Assembly (NCBI RefSeq): GCF_011751865.2
Contig: NZ_CP061770.1
Span: 1,612,001-1,676,000 of the forward strand
Source of the DNA: Salinibacterium sp. ZJ70
GTDB taxonomy: Bacteria > Actinomycetota > Actinomycetes > Actinomycetales > Microbacteriaceae
Direction of reading: 5' to 3'
Length of the DNA: 64,000 bases
Shown: piece by piece, positions 61,230 to 64,000 of the stretch
Numbering within the stretch: position 1 is the stretch's first letter
How the letters are laid out: each line of letters starts with the position of its first letter
Notes under the pieces: model-generated
What the model was told of the DNA's origin: nothing
Databases searched by the model: none
Seen by the model: the letters and a program-made list of their open reading frames with translations, nothing else
Made by a program: the position numbers and the translations under genes

Positions 61230-62049
61230 AGCGGGTCAGCAGACCGGCGTCGAGCGTGAACTGCGCGCCCGTGGCGTAGCGGGCGCGATCGCTCACGAGG
61301 TAACGCACGAGCTCGGCGACATCCGACGTCTCGATCCACGGAACACCCGGCAGCAGATTGCCGGCGCTGCGCTCGGCGATCTCCTGCGCCGTCGCCCCCT
61401 CGAGCGCCGCGAGCCCGTCGTTCATGGGAGTGTCGACGCCCGTCGGATGGATCGACACGACGCGCACGCCGAACGGCGCCAGCTCGATCGCCCACGCCTT
61501 GGTGAGGCCCGTGAGGCCGTGCTTCGACGCGACATAGTGCGAGAGGCGATTGCCCCCGCGCAGGCCCATGACGCTCGAGTTGTTGACGATCACCCCGTGC
61601 GCCGAGCGCTTCAGATGCGGCACGGCGGCACGCGCCACCACGAACGGTCCCGTGAGATTGATGCCGATCATCGACTCCCACTCCGCGTCCGTCATCGACT
61701 CGAGCTCGGCGTACGCCACGATGCCCGCATTGTTGATGAGGATGTCGATCCCGCCGAACTCCGCGACGGCGGCATCCACCGCACGTTGCACTGCCTCCGC
61801 GTCGCGCACATCCGCGAGCGCCGGGATCGCTCGCCCACCCGCGGCGACGATCTCATCGACGAGCTCCTCGAGTTCGGCCGTGGAGCCCTGGGGGTAGGCG
61901 GGGTACTCGAGCTTCGCGCCCACATCGAGGGCGACGATCGCGGCACCGTCGGCGGCGAGCGCACGCGCGATCGCTCGCCCCTGGCCGTGCGCGGCCCCCG
62001 TCACGAAGGCGACACGACCCGCGAGGGGTGCGTCACTCGGTGCGGTCAT
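61228..62049 (-). CDS. SDR-family oxidoreductase
   Basis: The 273-residue protein has the classical SDR motifs: TGAAHGQGRAIARALAADGA (TGXXXGXG), NNAG in LINNAGIVAYAE, the serine in NNSSVMGLRGG and YVASKHG for the YXXXK pair. The insert LEYPAYPQGSTAELEELVDE after strand 2 resembles SDRs associated with mycofactocin, but no mycofactocin genes are here. ATG at 62049 overlaps the AhpD-like gene by 17 bp. Substrate unknown. Confidence 0.9.
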   Translation of the reverse strand: MTAPSDAPLAGRVAFVTGAAHGQGRAIARALAADGAAIVALDVGAKLEYPAYPQGSTAELEELVDEIVAAGGRAIPALADVRDAEAVQRAVDAAVAEFGGIDILINNAGIVAYAELESMTDAEWESMIGINLTGPFVVARAAVPHLKRSAHGVIVNNSSVMGLRGGNRLSHYVASKHGLTGLTKAWAIELAPFGVRVVSIHPTGVDTPMNDGLAALEGATAQEIAERSAGNLLPGVPWIETSDVAELVRYLVSDRARYATGAQFTLDAGLLTR

Positions 62050-62578
62050 CGCCGGGCTTGCGGAAGTCGTACAGCACCTCGTCGAGCGGCACGCGCCCGA
62101 CCGAGTTGAAGAGGTTGGTCGCAACCATGAGCCCCGCGAACGCCACGAGCATGAGACGCAGCTTCGGCTGGAACGCCTGCTCGACGCGCGCACGGAAGGC
62201 ATCCGGGATGTCGTTCGGCGCCGTCGCGATGAGCTTGCCCCACTCGAGCAGCAGCTGCTCGGTCTCGGTGACCTCCGGGTTGTCGGGGTCGTCGCCGTTC
62301 TCGATGAGGATGCGACGGAAGAACACCGAGCAGACGAGGCAGTCGTTCGCGTCCGAGATCGCATATGAGAACAGCGAGACGGCCCGCTCCCCGATGTACG
62401 GCTCGAGCTCGTCCTTGAGGGTGTACCACTCCATGTACGCGTTGAAGCTCGGCACGTGACCGAGCAGCGTCCGCTTCATGTTGGTGATGCGACCGCCGTG
62501 CGTCTCGATCTGGCGTTCGGCGGCGGTGAGAGCCTCGGACGAGAGCTCCGCATCCGAGGAGATGGGGAGGAAGGTCAT
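62033..62578 (-). CDS. Carboxymuconolactone decarboxylase/AhpD-like protein
   Basis: The 181-residue helical protein has the CMD fold with DCLVCSVFFRR holding a CXXC pair; the histidine usual three residues after the AhpD CXXC is missing. A peroxidase-reductase role is possible but unproven. TAGGCT (62585-62590, minus strand) ends 6 nt before the ATG, so leaderless expression is likely. It overlaps and precedes the SDR gene. Confidence 0.78.
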   Translation of the reverse strand: MTFLPISSDAELSSEALTAAERQIETHGGRITNMKRTLLGHVPSFNAYMEWYTLKDELEPYIGERAVSLFSYAISDANDCLVCSVFFRRILIENGDDPDNPEVTETEQLLLEWGKLIATAPNDIPDAFRARVEQAFQPKLRLMLVAFAGLMVATNLFNSVGRVPLDEVLYDFRKPGDDRTE

Positions 62579-62584
62579 GCTCTC

Positions 62585-62590
62585 AGCCTA
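62585..62590 (-). promoter_or_regulatory. Leaderless -10 box of the AhpD-like/SDR pair
   Basis: TAGGCT on the minus strand with six bases to the ATG at 62578; no ribosome site. Confidence 0.5.
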
Positions 62591-62613
62591 GAGCGATAAG
62601 GGGCGCTCTCTCC

Positions 62614-63171
62614 CTAGGCGGCGACACGCGACGTCGCAGGGGCCACGGGCTCCACGCTGTCGAAGACACCCCGACGGATGGCCTGGAACACCTCGACTGC
62701 CCCTTCGGCCAGCCGACCGTGTCCGGCGACGACGGCGCGACGCGAGCGCAGATCGTCGCGGATCGCGAGATCGGCCTTCGTGTCGACGACGCGCGCGCCG
62801 AGCGAGCGGGCCCAGGCTGCCGTCATCTCGGCGACGAGCGGGTCGGATGATTCCACGCGGACATCGTCTCCGCGTCCGAACGGGCGCGTGCGCACGAGAG
62901 CCCGGGCGATGAGGCCGGGGCCGAGGTAGCTCACGACCTGCTCGTCGGTGACCCAGTGGGGAACGCCGAGCACGTCACGCTGTTCGCGCAGCACGAGCTC
63001 GCCGATCTGCTCGCCTCCGGCGCGCCAGGCGACGCGGTCCTTGGGGGCGAATCCGTTGGTGTCGGGGCCTGCCGCATCCACGACACCGACGACGAAACCG
63101 CGTCCGCGCATCGTCGGACGCAGGCGCAGGACGCCCAGAGTCGGGCGAGGAACAGTACGGGTGCTAGTCAT
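62614..63171 (-). CDS. Short MDR/quinone oxidoreductase-like protein
   Basis: The 185-residue protein resembles the GroES-like part of zinc-free medium-chain dehydrogenases (GRGFVVGVVDAAGPDTNGFA, KDRVAWRAGG), followed by a shortened region (SSDPLVAEMTAAWARSLGAR) and a DDLRSRRAVVAGHGRLAEGA end. Full MDR enzymes have about 320 residues with a NAD-binding GXGXXG fold, which is absent. It may be a structural or regulatory relative. TATATC (63179-63184, minus) lies 7 nt before the ATG, suggesting a leaderless gene. Confidence 0.6.
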   Translation of the reverse strand: MTSTRTVPRPTLGVLRLRPTMRGRGFVVGVVDAAGPDTNGFAPKDRVAWRAGGEQIGELVLREQRDVLGVPHWVTDEQVVSYLGPGLIARALVRTRPFGRGDDVRVESSDPLVAEMTAAWARSLGARVVDTKADLAIRDDLRSRRAVVAGHGRLAEGAVEVFQAIRRGVFDSVEPVAPATSRVAA

Positions 63172-63292
63172 CGTGATGGATATAACTCAAGGGATCGGGT
63201 ATTCATTCCCGCACATGGATCCCAGAGTTCGCTGTGACACTCGTGTCCGATTCCCGCTGGTCGCGTCCGGTGTCCGGTGCGAGAGTGGGTGC

Positions 63293-64000
63293 GTGACGGA
63301 CGACGACCGGCTCTTCCACGCGCGCTACGGCGCGCTCGCCTCGCGCGACACCCGCTTCGACGGGCAGTTCATCGCAGGCGTGCACTCGACGGGCATCTAC
63401 TGTCGCCCCAGCTGCCCCGCGGTCACCCCGAAACCCGGCAATGTGAGCTTCTACCTCACCGCGGCGGCCGCGCACGAGGCCGGACTGCGCGCATGCAAAC
63501 GCTGCCAGCCGGATGCCGTTCCCGGCTCCCCCGCCTGGAACCTGCGCGACGACCTCGCGGCCCGTGCCATGCGCCTCATCCAGGATGGCGTCGTGGAACG
63601 CGAGGGCGTGCCCGGCCTCGCGCAGCGCCTCGGCTACACCACACGGCACCTCACCCGCGTGCTCACCACGGAGCTCGGGGCCGGCCCGCTCGCACTCGCA
63701 CGCGCCCATCGCGCGCAGACGGCTCGCACCCTGCTCGCCACGACGGAGCTGCCCGCCTCGGACATCGCGTACGCGGCGGGTTTCGGCAGCGTGCGCCAGT
63801 TCAACGACACGATCACCGCCGTGTATCGGGCGACGCCGACCGAGCTGCGCGCACTCGCACGCAGGGGCGGCCGGCGCGAGACGGCACAGGGCACGCACCC
63901 GGGCACCCTCAGCCTGCGCCTTCCCGCCCGCCCGCCGTTCGACCGCGAAGGCGTCTTCCGCTTCCTCGCCGACCACGCCGTGCCGGGGCTCGAGGACGGC
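63293..64000 (+). CDS. Ada/AraC/AlkA-type DNA repair protein (partial, 3' end outside window)
   Basis: The 236 visible residues hold an Ada zinc domain with cysteines in GIYCRPSCPAVTP and ACKRCQPDA, an AraC-type helix-turn-helix (PGLAQRLGYTTRHLTRVLTT and ASDIAYAAGFGSVRQFNDT), and the beginning of an AlkA-type N-terminal domain (LSLRLPARPPFDREGVFRFL). The full protein would couple methyl-phosphotriester sensing to a 3-methyladenine glycosylase. GTG at 63293 chosen. A GACAC-TC-GTGTC palindrome near 63238 lies upstream. Confidence 0.88.
   Translation, partial: MTDDDRLFHARYGALASRDTRFDGQFIAGVHSTGIYCRPSCPAVTPKPGNVSFYLTAAAAHEAGLRACKRCQPDAVPGSPAWNLRDDLAARAMRLIQDGVVEREGVPGLAQRLGYTTRHLTRVLTTELGAGPLALARAHRAQTARTLLATTELPASDIAYAAGFGSVRQFNDTITAVYRATPTELRALARRGGRRETAQGTHPGTLSLRLPARPPFDREGVFRFLADHAVPGLEDG

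Overview
The window is high-GC DNA from an actinobacterium, most likely a member of the Microbacteriaceae (Micrococcales). The grounds are the gene order aceE, FasR-type PucR regulator, fabD-fabH-acpP-fabF, DUF3145, the many GTG starts, dense chains of ATGA/GTGA/TGATG start-stop overlaps, a mycoredoxin, and many start codons that sit 6-8 nt behind a TANNNT -10 box (leaderless genes). The assignment is inferred from gene content and was not checked by a database search. The window holds about 64 protein genes or gene fragments, three tRNAs (Val-TAC, Met-CAT, Asn-GTT, all on the minus strand) and no rRNA, CRISPR array or intact insertion sequence.

Layout. 1-5.5 kb: a minus-strand run tRNA-Val, EamA exporter, NCS1 permease with a giant proline-rich N-terminus, Nif3-like protein, C4 zinc-ribbon protein (cut by the window edge). 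5.6-14.4 kb: AhpE peroxiredoxin diverges from aceE, followed by the fatty-acid synthesis operon (fasR-like, fabD, fabH, acpP, fabF) and, convergently, DUF3145 with an unrecognised 50-residue peptide. 14.5-17.9 kb: family A polymerase-like protein, VanZ, DUF1684, mycoredoxin. 17.9-20.75 kb: an island that looks lower in GC, abutting the 3' end of tRNA-Met, with a pentapeptide-like membrane protein, decayed gene remnants and large stem-loops. 20.9-31.3 kb: a RidA gene with an apparent frameshift, a membrane protein coupled to a GT4 glycosyltransferase, a NIPA-like transporter divergent from peptide deformylase, AzlC/AzlD, two two-component systems and two SHOCT-type membrane proteins. 31.5-38.7 kb: a dipeptide/oligopeptide-type ABC operon (binding lipoprotein, two permeases, fused double ATPase, extra ATPase) ending in a translationally coupled lactonase-type propeller. 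38.9-44.5 kb: dnaG, dgt, dus, a YbaK-type deacylase, a FrnE-type DsbA protein and a coupled 39-residue peptide. 44.6-50.5 kb: an apparent exopolysaccharide cluster (nucleotide-sugar dehydrogenase, two membrane-anchored right-handed beta-helix proteins, processive GT2 synthase) behind a perfect palindrome. 50.7-55.6 kb: CPBP protease, glyS, a class V aminotransferase divergent from a LysR regulator. 55.5-61.2 kb: NAD de novo synthesis operon nrtR-nadA-nadB-nadC-nadS. 61.2-64 kb: SDR, AhpD-like protein, MDR-like protein and the start of an Ada/AlkA-type repair protein.

Most of the window is core metabolism. The aceE-fab block links pyruvate oxidation to fatty-acid synthesis; the nad operon carries its own regulator and its own cysteine desulfurase for the NadA Fe-S cluster. 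The most unusual parts are the alginate-like four-gene polysaccharide cluster, the tRNA-Val/EamA junction with a single base between tRNA and start codon, two unrecognised small cysteine-pair proteins, and the decayed tRNA-linked island.
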